Origin: Strigamia acuminata
Lineage: Eukaryota > Arthropoda > Chilopoda > Geophilomorpha > Linotaeniidae
DNA: 64,000 bases
Direction of reading: 5' to 3'
Assembly (NCBI GenBank): GCA_949358305.1
Contig: OX442316.1
Location: 7,812,001-7,876,000 of the forward strand
Shown here piece after piece: positions 24,201-35,900 of the stretch. The position numbers and the translations under genes were made by a program. The stretch's first letter is position 1. Each line of letters starts with the position of its first letter. The notes under the pieces are model-generated. The model was not told the DNA's origin. It made no database searches and saw only the letters and a list, made by a program, of their open reading frames with translations.

Positions 24201-25813
24201 ATAATGATGTGAAAGCAATCTCATCCGGCAATAAAGGTACTGAACTCGGTGGACCGCGATTGTTTATCCGCATTGAGACAACACTAAGTGAATCACTCAT
24301 TGACAGACTCGTATCCGTCGAATTAGCTTTAGCCACTTTTACATTATCACCCAGTAGATGCACTAGGCCATTGATTATATCATCTATACCGGTGTTCTTG
24401 TGACTAGTTACCAGTAAATTACTGTCATTAATAAGATTATTAGTTGAATGGACCTGATGATTTGAAGTAATCGATAAAGCACTTGATTTATCATTAACTG
24501 GTGTGGGCTGGATTGAATCCACAGTGTCTATCATCAATTCACTCGATTGCAAATCCTCGTCAACAATAGATCGCAGTTCTCTTAAATTATAATTTACAAA
24601 TTGCAGTTTGCTGCTGGGATCTGCGAAATCAGGATAAATAGAATAATAGACAGCTTCAACTGCATCGTCATTGTCCAATGACCACTGGTAAACCGATTCT
24701 CCTTGTGTTGTAAAGTCAAGTTCGTGATCGTAACTGGTTAGACCACTAAATAAATTACTGTCTGTTTTTGATTTCGTTGGAATTAAAAACGCACTACTGT
24801 CCTTGAAATTTGATTCGCTGGGGATTGAGGAAGTTATAGCCCACGGATCAGAAGTCGTTTCATCATCTGAATGCGTAACTGAGTCTTCACTTGATGAAAG
24901 ACTGTCAGAATGACTTGTTACACTGGATTGAGGCGATGAAGTCGTTTGTAAGAGTTTAGATTGGTCCATTTCATCTTTGTTGATTTCTTCATCGTTATTG
25001 TGATAGTGTAGAATTTGTCCCTTTTCATTTTCCGATATTTGAGCTTCATTTTTGACAGTTGAGATTGTATAACCTGTCAAAAGTTGAAATTCACATTCTA
25101 TAGTTAGGTAATTGTTTATTGGAAGAAAAGTTGTCTGTTCTGTTTCTGAAAGCTTCACCTACACATTATCTTGTCACACTTCTAAACTATTAATAGGGTT
25201 ATGTTGTAGTTGAATGCATATAGGTCACTTCAGAAGGAGGATAAGGATATCCTGGTGACCTTGCTGTGAAGAATACCGGGTAAATATATGGGATCGTCAT
25301 ATAATAGGGTCTTTAAACTTAACTCAATGACGAGTAAACACAAAACATTTAGCCCCTATTTGGTTTGCGTGCGATCATTTTAAAATATTCAAATCTAAGT
25401 CCAAATTTTACAAATACTATGCACCCTTTTTGTTAGGATTATGTTTAAACGCAAACTTTTCCTGCTTATTACAGAAACTAAAGCTGTTACCGCCAACAGG
25501 TCACGGCGGTGTGGCGAACTTATGAATTATGGAAAGTTCATTACTTAAAAATAATATATTCGAATCGTAATGGCTCATATACAAAGGAATCAATAATAGC
25601 GACTTTCCAGGACTTGATTATTACATTATTCTTGTATTTTTATATTGAAATTTATAAGTATTATAAGAATTAGATGTATAAATCGAGTTTGCAAAGCTTC
25701 TTTTACTGTTTCCTATAAAGGCTTAATGAAAGTTTTATGTGAATTAAGGGAAACCTACCTAAGAGCAGAATGTAGAGCCAAATCAGCTTGAAATAACGTC
25801 GTAACGAACCCAT
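21290..25813 (-). CDS. Mucin-like type I membrane protein with SEA and EGF domains
   Basis: Exon 25759-25813 encodes a signal peptide (MGSLRRYFKLIWLYILLL) in phase 1. It joins an acceptor at 25146-25148, giving one very long exon (23273-25145, about 620 codons). That exon is Ser/Thr/Asp/Glu-rich with long runs of T, S and P, as in a glycosylated stalk. Next come a Cys-rich module (CTCPPGLARAKNSNEC), a SEA-like region (exons about 22656-22990), a calcium-binding EGF (DLNECADSEWNDCSINSDC), a second EGF-like module (CNNHGICILNEGKQECRC), a transmembrane helix (VALGASLAALLIILTFICLC) and a cytoplasmic tail of about 150 residues ending HPFYK. Family members of this layout are surface or apical matrix proteins whose SEA domain often self-cleaves. 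I do not recognise a specific named orthologue. Lies convergent with Dscam. Confidence 0.8.
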
Positions 25814-26468
25814 TTGTGAGTTATAAACGTCATGCAATCCACACATGACAATTCATTTTAAAACCACACTACCACAGAAGTGTAGAAACTTCATAAAAAT
25901 GTTAAATCTAATGAGAATTGATAGCAGAGAACAAAAGTTCATCCTCAAAGCTGCAATCCATTGTCAATGTCAGGTATAAAAAATCAAGAGAAAAACAGGT
26001 TTCAGAGGAAAGCAAAGCTGGCAAAGCTTCGAACAAACATAGCCTTGGGCAAGAACGTAATGTCACGGGAAGTAGAGGTTAATATACAGCCCTTGGGGCT
26101 TTGCACTATGAAGTGCAGCGCCCTCCATCACTGACGACTTTCGAAGGAATTCATGTCCTTGAGGCTGGAGCTTAATTTCTGAATTAAAAACGACGTATAA
26201 CAACTTAAGTAATATTTCATCATTTTTTTCTAAGTTAATTTTTGTAACAACCTTGCTTTTTTTTCTTGTTTTCTTGTTTTCTTGTTTTTTACTTTTTAAA
26301 GTTTATTTAGAAAAAAGAATAGTTTACTCAACTGGGGAAGATGAGGTCAAGTAGGCAGTGATGCAATTAAAAGTGAAAATAAGTCTTGGTACATTTTGCG
26401 TTGGTATTATTATTTATTTTGGTTTACAAGATAGGAAATTTTGGAAATTTTGTATTTTCTGTATCATA
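25814..26468. promoter_or_regulatory. Intergenic region upstream of the SEA/EGF gene, downstream of PPT2
   Basis: Both neighbours are on the minus strand, so this holds the SEA/EGF promoter and the PPT2 3' UTR. A T-rich microsatellite (repeats of cttgtttt) lies at about 26255-26290. No gene seen. Confidence 0.45.
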
Positions 26469-27883
26469 CTATCTTTCTAAGAAAGGCACAACAGCTACAT
26501 CAAGAACAGATGGGGTATCGTGCCATTTAGAATGGAACACGTGGGGTATGACGACGATTTGCAAGCCACCCCGCTCATCTAGGGTTCTCAGCCCGTATGA
26601 GTCGTCCAAATATGTCTGTTGATCACAAAGGATTAGAAAGTTTATGTAAATAAACCGTTAGAGTGCAAATGTTTATCAAACAAACCTGTTGCTGGTCGTA
26701 AGGGACAATGTTTTTATTTTCGTCTTCGAAACCAAAAATGCTAAATGGAAATAAAAATATAAAAACGTTGGTAAATAATTCCAGAATTGAAATATTGCGT
26801 GTTGACTAAAGAAAAATAATACGACACTTACGTTGTTTGCCAAGGTACCATTACATCGTCGTCTGGTCCACCAACTGCGATGAGTTTTTTAATTTTTAGA
26901 AAGTTTTCTTTGAATTCTTGATGGAGAAAAATAGTGGGTCTAAAACATTTCTTTTTCATTTTGAATTAAGTTTTGTGTTTGTTTATACCATGACTCTTTG
27001 GGTTGAACGTTTCGTTATTGAGAGTGGCCAAGAATCGTCCTTCTTTGTAATACTCATCCAATTTAGTAGGATCTGGACAATTAAATAATTAATGTGTTAT
27101 TTATTACAGCTTTTCAAATAATCTACCTTTAAAAAAGCCACTAATTGATGACCTGTAATGGTGTACAGTACGCGAGTGATTATTCAGGCTTTTGCAATTT
27201 TTGTAATACTCACGAATAACGTTGCTCGTTGCCCACGTTAAAAAATTCGTCTGGTGCAGCGAAAAAATCTAGAAAAGGACGTTCCAATTTATTAATTTTT
27301 TTTAAATATATTTTTATTTCGAATTTACCTCCATGATATCCCGCTTGCGGGCCTCCAAGAGAAATAAAGGTGTGAACTGAATGATTTGCTAGTGTGTGTA
27401 AAATTCCACGTGCAATTAAACCACCTGTCAAATATCATTTTGGATAAGACTTGTCCAGACTTGTAACAATCACTTTGTAATTAAACTTACCTTGAGAAAA
27501 TCCAATTAAATCAATACCGCCCGGACGAGTTTTTACAAATTCGGCGATTGCTTTGTTGAAACGGAAAACTTGGTACCACATTGGTAGATAATCGCCATTT
27601 TCAACGAGAATTTTAATGTTATACACTTCCGTTCCTGGATGTTTCTATATAAAACAATTAGGAGAACAGAGTTGAATTAACACGAAATAAAGTTTAGATG
27701 CTTATTTCTTTGACTCGATCTTACGTCTCGAATGTAATTTGTTAAAAAGTCCATCGTTGTAAGGGTGCTATGAAGACCATGCACAATAACAACAGGTCTG
27801 TAGTGTTTAGTAGTCTTTCTACATTCGGCGGAGACTGCAACGATGAAAGACGAGAAAACAACAAGAGCTATCGCGGATGCCAT
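26469..27883 (-). CDS. PPT2: Lysosomal thioesterase, palmitoyl-protein thioesterase 2 type
   Basis: The start at 27883 gives a signal peptide (MASAIALVVFSSFIVAVSA). It is followed by HYRPVVIVHGLHSTLTTMDF, the oxyanion-loop strand of PPT enzymes. Exon junctions rebuild the nucleophile elbow GFSQGG with the catalytic Ser, and LGGPQAGYHGG follows. A later exon (around 26830-26880) encodes the GGPDD stretch with the catalytic Asp. The last exon (from about 26613) encodes YLDDSYGLRTLDERGG and then PHVFHSKWH with the catalytic His, and ends ...VPFLER at 26469. The arrangement and the YLxDSFGLxTLxxRG motif match PPT2 rather than PPT1. The enzyme removes fatty acyl groups from thioesters in the lysosome. 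About seven short exons; inner borders not all fixed. Confidence 0.85.
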
Positions 27884-28245
27884 TATATTAAATCGTCCTG
27901 GAGAGTGAGTTTAGGTGCTTCACTCTCTTTTATAGATGACTTTTGTTGTGCCAACAACTGGAAGTTTGATTGTTTTTTTTTTTCAAATAATAATTGTCTC
28001 TGTTTTTCAATTATTACTCAATTGGTGATAATTGCACCCATTATAAAGATTTTTATTCTCTAATTTTTTTTCAATTTATTTTTTTATTGGCGTGATAATG
28101 AGTCTTTTTGTCATTATATATGGGTTTTTGAAGTGCCATCGTTTTCATCTTGAAATGTTATAGCAACAGATGGCATTAAAAACAAACATTTTTATTTATA
28201 CATTTTTGTTACCGTTACCGTTTTACTAATCTTGACATAATTACT
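27884..28245. promoter_or_regulatory. PPT2 upstream region next to the retrotransposon insertion
   Basis: About 360 bp of AT-rich sequence between the PPT2 start codon and the retrotransposon. It should contain the PPT2 promoter, so the insertion sits only about 0.36 kb from that start codon. No other gene seen. Confidence 0.4.
28242..28245. repeat. Target-site duplication, left copy (tact)
   Basis: The four bases tact directly precede the first LTR and are repeated directly after the second LTR (41113-41116). A 4-bp duplication is usual for Ty3/Gypsy integrases. Confidence 0.75.
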
Positions 28246-29065
28246 TGTCGCGTCCTACTTGGTATAGGTTTAAATAGCGCTAACGTGTAATACTTTACCT
28301 GTGATCAATTATGTAAATACCCAAATGAATACCAAATGTATGTAAATAAACAGGTAATTTATTCACCAGGCTTTATGCCTTTAAAATACACTCAGTAATA
28401 ATTCTAGAGTCGACGTGGTCAGCGTCGAACAAAGGATTTCTCAAGATGGCGTCGTCGATTCCGCGTGGTCGGCGGAACAAAGGCGGCGTCTCGAGTTGTC
28501 GTTAATTCGTCACGGATTCGTCTTCACGGACGCGGTGGAATGCTCTTTCGAGTCTTCTATCCGTGCCTGTTGTCTAGGGTTTGTTTAGCGTCGCAGAGGC
28601 CTCGTCTAGGAACTTTGGGGTTCCCTACAAAGCACTCGGACACTTACTTCGGCGAATAATCGTCTGGGCGATTATTCTGGGTGATTTCACAAGGGCTATT
28701 CTCGTGCTTTCGCAGGAATAGCTCGCAAGTGACTTCGTGAGAGTTACAGTTTGCACTTTACTCAGCGATCCTCGATCAATCCTAACTTGTAGTTGAAGTT
28801 GGCCTGACGGTGAGGTAGTTGCTGTGTTCTTGGTGTCGTTTGTGTAAGTTCTGTCTTTAGGCGGGAAACACAGCCTTTTATGCAGTGGGGTGAAGGGCCG
28901 GCGATCAACCAATGGGGGCTGACCACCAGCCGCTTCCTCCCCCTCGGGGCACACACCTGCCATGGGGAGGTGGAGCCAACTCGGGGGGGAACGACTCTTT
29001 AATCATAGTGACTCATAGGACAAGTATCCGCCCTGGGGGGACACTTATCCAACTGGGTCACCACA
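28246..29065 (-). repeat. 3' LTR (element sense is minus)
   Basis: An 820-bp repeat with TG...CA ends, matching 40293-41112 at a constant offset of 12,047. On the minus strand it contains CATAAAAGG (28874-28882) and AATAAA (28358-28363). As the downstream LTR it should supply the polyadenylation signal. Confidence 0.95.
28358..28363 (-). terminator. Probable polyadenylation signal in the 3' LTR
   Basis: The minus strand reads AATAAA inside GGTGAATAAATTACC. It lies about 113 nt before the end of the LTR in element sense, a normal place for the R/U5 polyadenylation signal. Assignment is by position and motif only. Confidence 0.5.
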
Positions 29066-29078
29066 CGTCCCTCCTCCA
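29066..29078 (-). other. Polypurine tract (plus-strand primer)
   Basis: In element sense, the bases directly before the 3' LTR read GGAGGAGGGACG, nearly all purine. This is the expected position and composition of the RNase H-resistant primer for plus-strand DNA synthesis. Confidence 0.7.
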
Positions 29079-29112
29079 GCTTCGATCTCGGATCGGAGCG
29101 ATCTCAATTTTC

Positions 29113-32100
29113 TCATCGCTCTCCTCTGCGAAGAGCCGGCAGCACTCCTCTGCATGGGCGGAGGATCACGGGTGGCACTGCCGGTGGCGGCGGTGGTAAA
29201 TCCGGGGGCAGAGAGGTTGTCAGATCCGCAGGATTTTGTCGCTCGTTGATGAAGTACTGCGGGTGACTGCCGGCTGGCTCGCCAACCAACCCCGTACGCT
29301 CATGGATCCAAATCCGGGTAGACGCGGGGAATCGATCGGGGACGAGTCGGATCCTTCGCGACTCGGCGCTCGATCCGGGTTTCCTGTGGGCCCGTAGGAT
29401 ACGGCGATGGAAGACGGCGTCCATGGTGGATCGGGCTTCTCTGTTTAGCCATTTGAGGATTGATTCGCCGTGATCGTCGGAGTCAATGATGCGTTGTCGC
29501 GTGAACTCCGACATCTGAAGGAAGGGGTATTCCACTCCCAGCCTCAAATAAAGCTGCGCTGCTGGGGGCGGCGGAGGCGATGGTGGGAGCGGAATCTCCA
29601 TTGGGCTCTCCAACGGTGGCGTAGCCGGCTCTGCAGAGAGAGCGGCCAGCCCTGCCGCTGGTGGTGAAGGAGAGGGCAGCGGAGGAGTTCGGGGTCCTCG
29701 CTTGGAACGCTTCGGAATCAATATGGGTCGATTCGCGTGTCGCTTCTCCTTCGGGAATACCGGCTTTGGGGTCGGTATGTATGGTTGGACCGCCGCCTCT
29801 GGGGGGGCGGTCTCGATGGCCTGTGGAAGGCTCGCCGCCGTTCCCGGTATCTCCGGAACCTCCCGAATTGTTCGCAACAAGGAAGGGTGGACTCCGGGGT
29901 TCCGGTAGCGGAATGCTAACGAACGCATCTTTGAAAACTGTAGGCCTGGGTTTTCCGTATTTCTGGCCAGGTCGAAGCGCAGCGAGGCGGGCTCAGGAGT
30001 CCATCCGGCCCATACCTGGTACAACGCCCGAGGAAGGTGAACTCCCTCACGGTCGACGATTGTCCAGGCCGCCATAGCTTGCCGACTGTCCAAGAAGACG
30101 CCCAGGGATAGCAGCTGGGCCAGTACGTTCGTCACAGCCAAATTCAAGCTGCTCCGATGGCAGGGGTGAGCGCGGTCCGGATTGTCACTGAACTGCTGTG
30201 ACAACGTCCGCATCTGTTCGATCGCCCAGTTGATGTGGTGAGTTTGGGCGGCGTCGGCCTGTCGTATGGCCAACTCGGCAATCGCGGGGTTCTCGTATTC
30301 GGCCAGATATTCTTGTAACTCGCTGAGTGGGGGATAGGCCGCTTCACGCCGGCATCGAGCGTCCGTCTCTCGCTGGGCGTACCATTCGGCGTTGCGATAA
30401 GGTCGACACACTCGTGGCGTTGGGGGTGACGGTGGACGGCCCAGCCCGGGTAGATTATCGTATCTGACCCGTTTCGGAGCTGGATCCCCCACCGGAATCA
30501 TCCGGGGAGGGGTCCAAGCGGTCACGGCTGGGTTTGTACCCTCGAGGAGTGGCGGCCATCGCGATTGCACTTGTGGGGGCACAAGCGCGGTGGGCACAGC
30601 CGGTGTTGAGCCCGACGGCCGGTTGGCCGCGTATCCTCGGAAGGCGTTCTTCAATGCCATGGCCAGATCTTGTTTCGTGACCGGTCCATCCTTGTCCGAC
30701 TCTTCTTGGGATATTTGTTCTTCCGTCAATTCTCCCAAATCAATCTCTGCCTGGAGCCTGGACGGCCCAGCCGCGGATCCGAGACTTCGGGGTTCGGACC
30801 TTTTTGCGGCGGCCATCTCTCGCTCTTTCTCCAATCCTTTCGCGATCAGAGACCGCGCACGCGTCTTCTGTCGTACTTTACGCTTCCGATTCCTCCTGGT
30901 GTTGGCTGCGACGGATCTTCGTTGGACCGTCCTCTGGGGGACGTCCGTCGGGGAATCAGGTCTCTGGTGTGTTGAGACGGTTCGTCGCGACGAGGATTGA
31001 TCTGACGACTGTGTGGTAATCGCCATAAACAACGAGGATCTTTTCTTTCCTCGATCTTGGTGTGTCTCGGTCCTCGCAGCCCAGTGGGCGGAAGATTCGA
31101 CCGTTCGCTCAGCCCGCGCGTCGTCTGGCGAGGCAGGCTCGAGCGTTACTACTCGGCGACACTCCGAGCGCACGACAACTCGAGTTCGGGAACTGGAGCT
31201 GCTCGAGCGGCTGCGGTAGTCGCGGCTCGTTGACGGGCCGGCCTCTATTGGGGAGACGGCCTGTCTTCTTCGTGCGGGTCCGCGTGGGGCGGACTCCGCC
31301 GGACGCTTCGATCTTCTGTGATGGCGGCGACTTCCCAGGATACCAGCGTGGTATAACTGCCACATCTCAGACTGCGTGGCCGTAAAATTCGCCGGCGGTA
31401 TCCATCTGGGTGTCAGATGATCTTCTTCGATGTCGCGAAGCCATCTACGGATTTCTTCGGGGGAGAAACCGTTTCTCTCGAGAACTCGGGTTACTCCGTG
31501 AGTCTCGGTGCGCTTTAAGCGTTTGATCTCGTCGTCCACTATTCTCTGGCGGGCTGCCAAGGTCGGGGCCTCGCTCCACCTATGGGAGGTGTGCAGCTCG
31601 GCCACCGTGCCTGGGTAAGCCTCTTCCAGGTACCCGGAGTAAACGGGGCTCGGCGGATCCGCATCGGGTGGGATCCGCGGCCCCACTCGCTCCCTCATCT
31701 CCTTCGTCATGCACTCGACCAGCGTTTTTGATCGCTCGAATTTTTCCTCGAGGGTCCTGGAATACATCAATCGGATTTTCCAGGCGCTGGTCTCTGCAGG
31801 ATAGGCCTGCCGCAGGTAAATCGGCAGGGCTCCGCGAAAGATGTTGTTGGCGGTTGACGCCGTCGGAGGCAGGGCGTCCCACGATTCTAGCGGGTCGACC
31901 TGAATAATTTTAGATCACAAGATTAATATAATAAATCCCAGTTAACGATGGGGATCAGAAATATGCTCAAGATCGACGGTGGCAGCAACTCCTTTCTTTT
32001 GTTGCGGCCGTCGGTCTTATTTTCTTGTTTCGCAGTTCTGCGATGATCTCCGCCGTCGTAGCGCTGATCCAACACTACTTTTGAACTCAGGTGATCCGCT

Positions 32101-32577
32101 TTTTTGGAAGGGGTCGCAGGCAAAACCGATCGTTAAATTTTAATTTCTTACGTTAAACTTTTTTATTTTAACTCTAATCGTATTTTAATTTATTACGATG
32201 TTTAAATTTAAAAGAAAGAAAACCTTTAGTTTTGGTTTTGGTTTGCCACGACGCCATTCCGCGAACACTTCCTTTGTTCTAGTTTTTTGGCGGCCTTGAC
32301 TCCGAGGTGAATCTGGGTCCACTCTCGGGTTTTTAGCCAGCCTTAAATCAACAATAAAACAGAAAGAAATATATCAGTCACAAGTCACGCTCCAATCTGG
32401 GTTGGATGCAACAGATTCAAAGAATTATGTGATTTCTCTGGGGAAATCACACTAATTTACCTGCAGCGGCGGTTGTTCGTCCCAATTCTCATCTTCTTCT
32501 GCATTTACGATTAGGCCGTCGCTCTCGTCTCTCGACGATGCGCTCGGCTCTAATCGTGGGTTGCGTCGATCGGCCAT
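29113..32577 (-). CDS. Spliced third ORF of the retrotransposon (ORF3), unknown function
   Basis: Exon 1 (32461-32577, 39 codons) starts MADRRNPRLEPSASSRDE and ends on CAG with a gtaaatt donor. Exon 2 (31899-29113) begins at an acceptor aaaattattcag in the same phase 0 and stays open for about 928 codons, giving about 967 residues. The 561-nt intron (31900-32460) is AT-richer than both exons. The protein has an acidic start, an Arg/Ser-rich block with short basic clusters of nuclear-localisation type (RRNRKRKVRQKTRARS), Pro-rich linkers and mixed helical segments. There is no signal peptide, no transmembrane helix and no cysteine pattern, so it does not look like an envelope glycoprotein despite sitting in the env position. 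I do not recognise a homologous family. It could be a nucleic-acid-binding or Gag-like accessory protein. Confidence 0.75.
31900..32460 (-). other. Intron of retrotransposon ORF3
   Basis: A donor (CTGCAG|gtaaatt) at 32460 and an acceptor (attattcag|GTCGAC) at 31900-31902 bound 561 nt. Phase is 0 on both sides and the flanking frames are both open. The reading frame of exon 2 has no usable ATG near its 5' end apart from one 44 codons inside, which supports the need for splicing. Confidence 0.7.
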
Positions 32578-32578
32578 T

Positions 32579-32782
32579 TCAATTTAGGAAAGTGAAGTTT
32601 TTTGAGAGGTCTTTGTTTTCTCTTTGGGGAGAAGCAAAAAACACGTCTCGTCGTGTTAAAAACAGTCGGAAACTGGGCCCATCGACGCTGAGAATTGTGG
32701 GTCTCGAACGCGTCTCGTATTTTGCGAGATCCGCCGTGCTGGCAATGATGCTACGGGGTCGACCGCGTGGTTTCATTGTCAC
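32579..32782 (-). CDS. Small basic ORF just upstream of ORF3
   Basis: 67 codons beginning MTMKPRGRPR, with a GRP core like that of AT-hook DNA-binding motifs, and ending in TGA. One base separates this stop from the ORF3 start codon (TGA-A-ATG). It lies in the interval between pol and ORF3. It may be a small accessory protein, or an upstream ORF that controls ORF3 by termination-reinitiation, or chance. Confidence 0.35.
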   Translation of the reverse strand: MTMKPRGRPRSIIASTADLAKYETRSRPTILSVDGPSFRLFLTRRDVFFASPQRENKDLSKNFTFLN

Positions 32783-32954
32783 GCGGTCGCCCGATACGTC
32801 ATAACTTCTCGTCTGTTAGTGGTGACTGCGACAATTCGTTGCGAAGTTTGGACTTAGCCAAATTTTCGCGTCTCAACATGTGCAGCAGCTCTCGTAAGTA
32901 AATCTTTTTATTTTACAAGGCCTCCGCTCCATGTTATCACATTTTCTTTTATTT

Positions 32955-35900
32955 TTAGTTCTTCCCCACGACTTTGCCGTCCCGAATGAACGGATTATTG
33001 CTTCGTCGTGGTCGAAGGTTGATTTTCGACGTGCTCGTAGATCGTGACTCTACTTGCTCGTTCATCTCCGATGTGTTGGCATTTTTCTCATTATTAATTT
33101 TTTTATTTTTCATTTCAGAAGTACATTCTTCTGCTTCCTCCCTCTCCGAAATTGCTTGCTCCGGCTGAGCTGGAGCCTCGTCGGCTGGGGATTCGGCGTC
33201 GAAGAATTCATCCTCGCTCTCCGCTATATTTTCAGCTTCATTTGTTTTTTGGAACGTGTCGACCACGGTGCCCCCTTGGCCGCTGTGTGTCTGACCTTCC
33301 AGCCAAATTTCCTGTGGAAATTCTGGCAGATATGGCCTTAAATCTCGGCCATGTATCGACTGAAAATTTTTGTTGTCCTCTAAGCGGCGCAGTTGGTATG
33401 CGTTGCCTCCGTGTTCGGCCACAATTACATAGGGACCGTCCCTCTTGTCGGCTAAACCTGCGGCGATGCCCCTCGCTGCATTGGACAACGTGTGTGCCTC
33501 CTTCCACACTAGATCATTCACTTTAAAGTTCGCGAAAGCGAGATCGCCTTCTTTATCTGCGATTCTTTCTCTCATGTTGAAAATATGCGCCATCATATGC
33601 TGGTATGTGTCGGATATAGTCTGTTCCAACCGGCACACGTACTCGTGTGGGCTCGATGGGTCTAATACGTTAACAGCTTCGGCAACGCGTGGGTCCCATG
33701 GCATCCTTAATTCGCGGGCGAAGTTGAGGTACGCCGGTGAGAATTCGCGTGTTCTTGACACGGTTGAGCGAATGCTGAAAGCGATTTCTCGCAGGTATTC
33801 GTCCCATCGATTGTGAATATCGGTGAATACTGTCAGCGCATATTTTATGTCTTTATTTAATCTCTCGACTGGGTTTGTCTGAGGATTATACGTGGAGGTG
33901 TTTGATGCATCCATTTTAAATTTTCTACAGAAGTCCTTATATATTCTCGATCGGAATTGGGGGCCGTTATCCGAAATGAGTTTTCTGGGGAACCCAAATC
34001 GCATTGCCACGTCGTAAAGGCACTCGACTATGTTTTCAGCCGAGGGCTTCGCGAGGGCGTACAGCTCCGGCCATCGGGTGGCCACGTCCATAATTACGAG
34101 AATATACATGTTCTTGTTTCCCGTTGTGGGCTTGGGGCCCATCAAGTCTATGCTTAAGCAGTCAAACGGTGCGTAGGGTCCGAGAGACATGGCGTTTCTG
34201 GCCACTTTATCTCGCGGTCTGCACGCTTGGCACCGGGGGCAGTGTCGGATAAATTTCGTTATCTTTTGCCGCGCGCCCGGCCAGAAGAAAAGTTGTTTTA
34301 CTCGATAAAGGGTCCTCGCCACGCCAGAATGGCTGGCGAGCGGGTGTCCGTGCATCAGCCACAACAGTCGGGTGTGCAGCGATGCCGGCACGACCACTTT
34401 AACCGAGTTTCCCGCTCCGCTGAGGTCATCTTGAAACGTCGGGTGGTATTTTACCAGGAGTTCATCATCTATGAGGTAGCTTGTTGCTTCTTTGACGAAC
34501 TGTTTCCGGCGGTGTGGGTTTGTCATCCCTTCCGGAAATTCGCCGTTCAGCAAATATTGCGTTATAATTTGACATTTTGTGTCTGCTGCCTGGTGTTCGA
34601 CGAACTCACGTCTCGTGGGTGGAGCGTATTGTGTTTTTTCTTCAATTTTTGCTGTGAAGGCGCGTAGTAGTGTTTTGTGGGTTTCTCCGGGGGGCGGAGA
34701 TTGAATTGCGGACGTTGAATCGCTCGTCCCAGCTGGCTGGTACGTTCGAGTCCAAAAACCACAAAACGTTCTATCTTCGGGCTCCATCACCGGCAGTTCG
34801 TTTGCTTTTCGTAAGCGCCATATTCTGCGTGGAGTTGGGCAGTACAAGAGGTGGGTGTCGTCCTCGCCGTCGTCGTCTGGTCCCTGGGGGTCAGAGGCTG
34901 GGGCTCTTGAGAGGGCGTCGGCCACATGATTGTACTTCCCGGGGCGGTACGTAATTGTTATATCGCACGCCATTAACTCCAGTTGCCATCGTGCGAGTCG
35001 GCCGGAGGGTTCCTTGAGCTTCATCAACCAGCTTAGTGCCTGGTGATCTGTCTGAACCTCGAAGTTCGTGTACTCCAGATAGTCGCGAAATTTCCGAACT
35101 GCCCAAATTACGGCTAGGCATTCTAGTTCCGTTGCCGTATAATTTTTCTCCGCGCCCTGTATTTTTCTGCTTATAAACATACAGGGTACTTCTTGCGAGA
35201 TTCCGTTGTACACGTGGGTCTGCAGAAGGGCTGCACCCAGTCCGATTTTACTCGCGTCGGTGTGCAACACGAACGGTCGGTTTAGGTCCGGCAATGGCAT
35301 CTTTTCGACGTCAGCCAGCATTTGCTTGATAGTGCTAAATGCGGCCTCGCACTGGACCGTCCACTCAAACTCTTTATCCGTTCGTAAGAGATCCGTTATA
35401 GGCGCGGCCACCTCAGCCAGACCAGAGAGTAGTCGGCCGAAGAAATTGACCATGCCCATGAATCTTTGGACACCTTTTATATCTTCGGGGGCGGGGAATC
35501 CGTTTATTGCTTTGACCTTTTCGGGGTCAATCGCGATTCCCTCGACTCCTATTCGATATCCTAGGAAGGCAAGCTCTTTTCTGCAAAACTTGCTCTTCCC
35601 TGGATGGATGTGGAGTCCCGCCTTGGCTAGGCGAGAGACCACTCTGTCGATGTGGTCTATATGCTCTTCGAATGTGTCCGACGTTATTATTATGTCGTCG
35701 AGATACGCCCACACGAAGTCGTGAAGCATATCTCCCAACACGCTTTCGATCAATTTCTGGAACGTGCTCGGGGCGTTTACAAGCCCGAACGGCATCACGT
35801 TGAACATTAGTCTTCCTATCGGGGAGTAGAAAGCCGTTTTCAGTTTGTCTTCGGGTTTTAGCTCCACTTGCCAATACCCCTTTGACAGGTCCATGGTGGT

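Noticed and set aside
25223-25262. aggtcac...gtgacct inverted half-sites in intron 1 of the SEA/EGF gene
   Set aside because: Only 7-bp arms with a long spacer, expected by chance; no support as a nuclear receptor element.
28442-28455. caagatggcg (YY1-like) motif in both LTRs
   Set aside because: A single short match on the strand opposite to element sense; cannot be separated from chance.
28625-28963. 112-codon minus-strand ORF inside the LTR (and its copy at 40672-41010)
   Set aside because: It lies in the untranslated repeat, has no domain, and is explained by the GC-richer composition.
30590-31000. Many plus-strand ORFs of 60-140 codons opposite ORF3, pol and gag
   Set aside because: Antisense shadows of GC-rich coding sequence; no start context or family features.
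29113-31899. ORF3 as a retroviral-type envelope gene
   Set aside because: No signal peptide, no hydrophobic membrane segment, no cleavage or cysteine pattern. Position alone is not enough.
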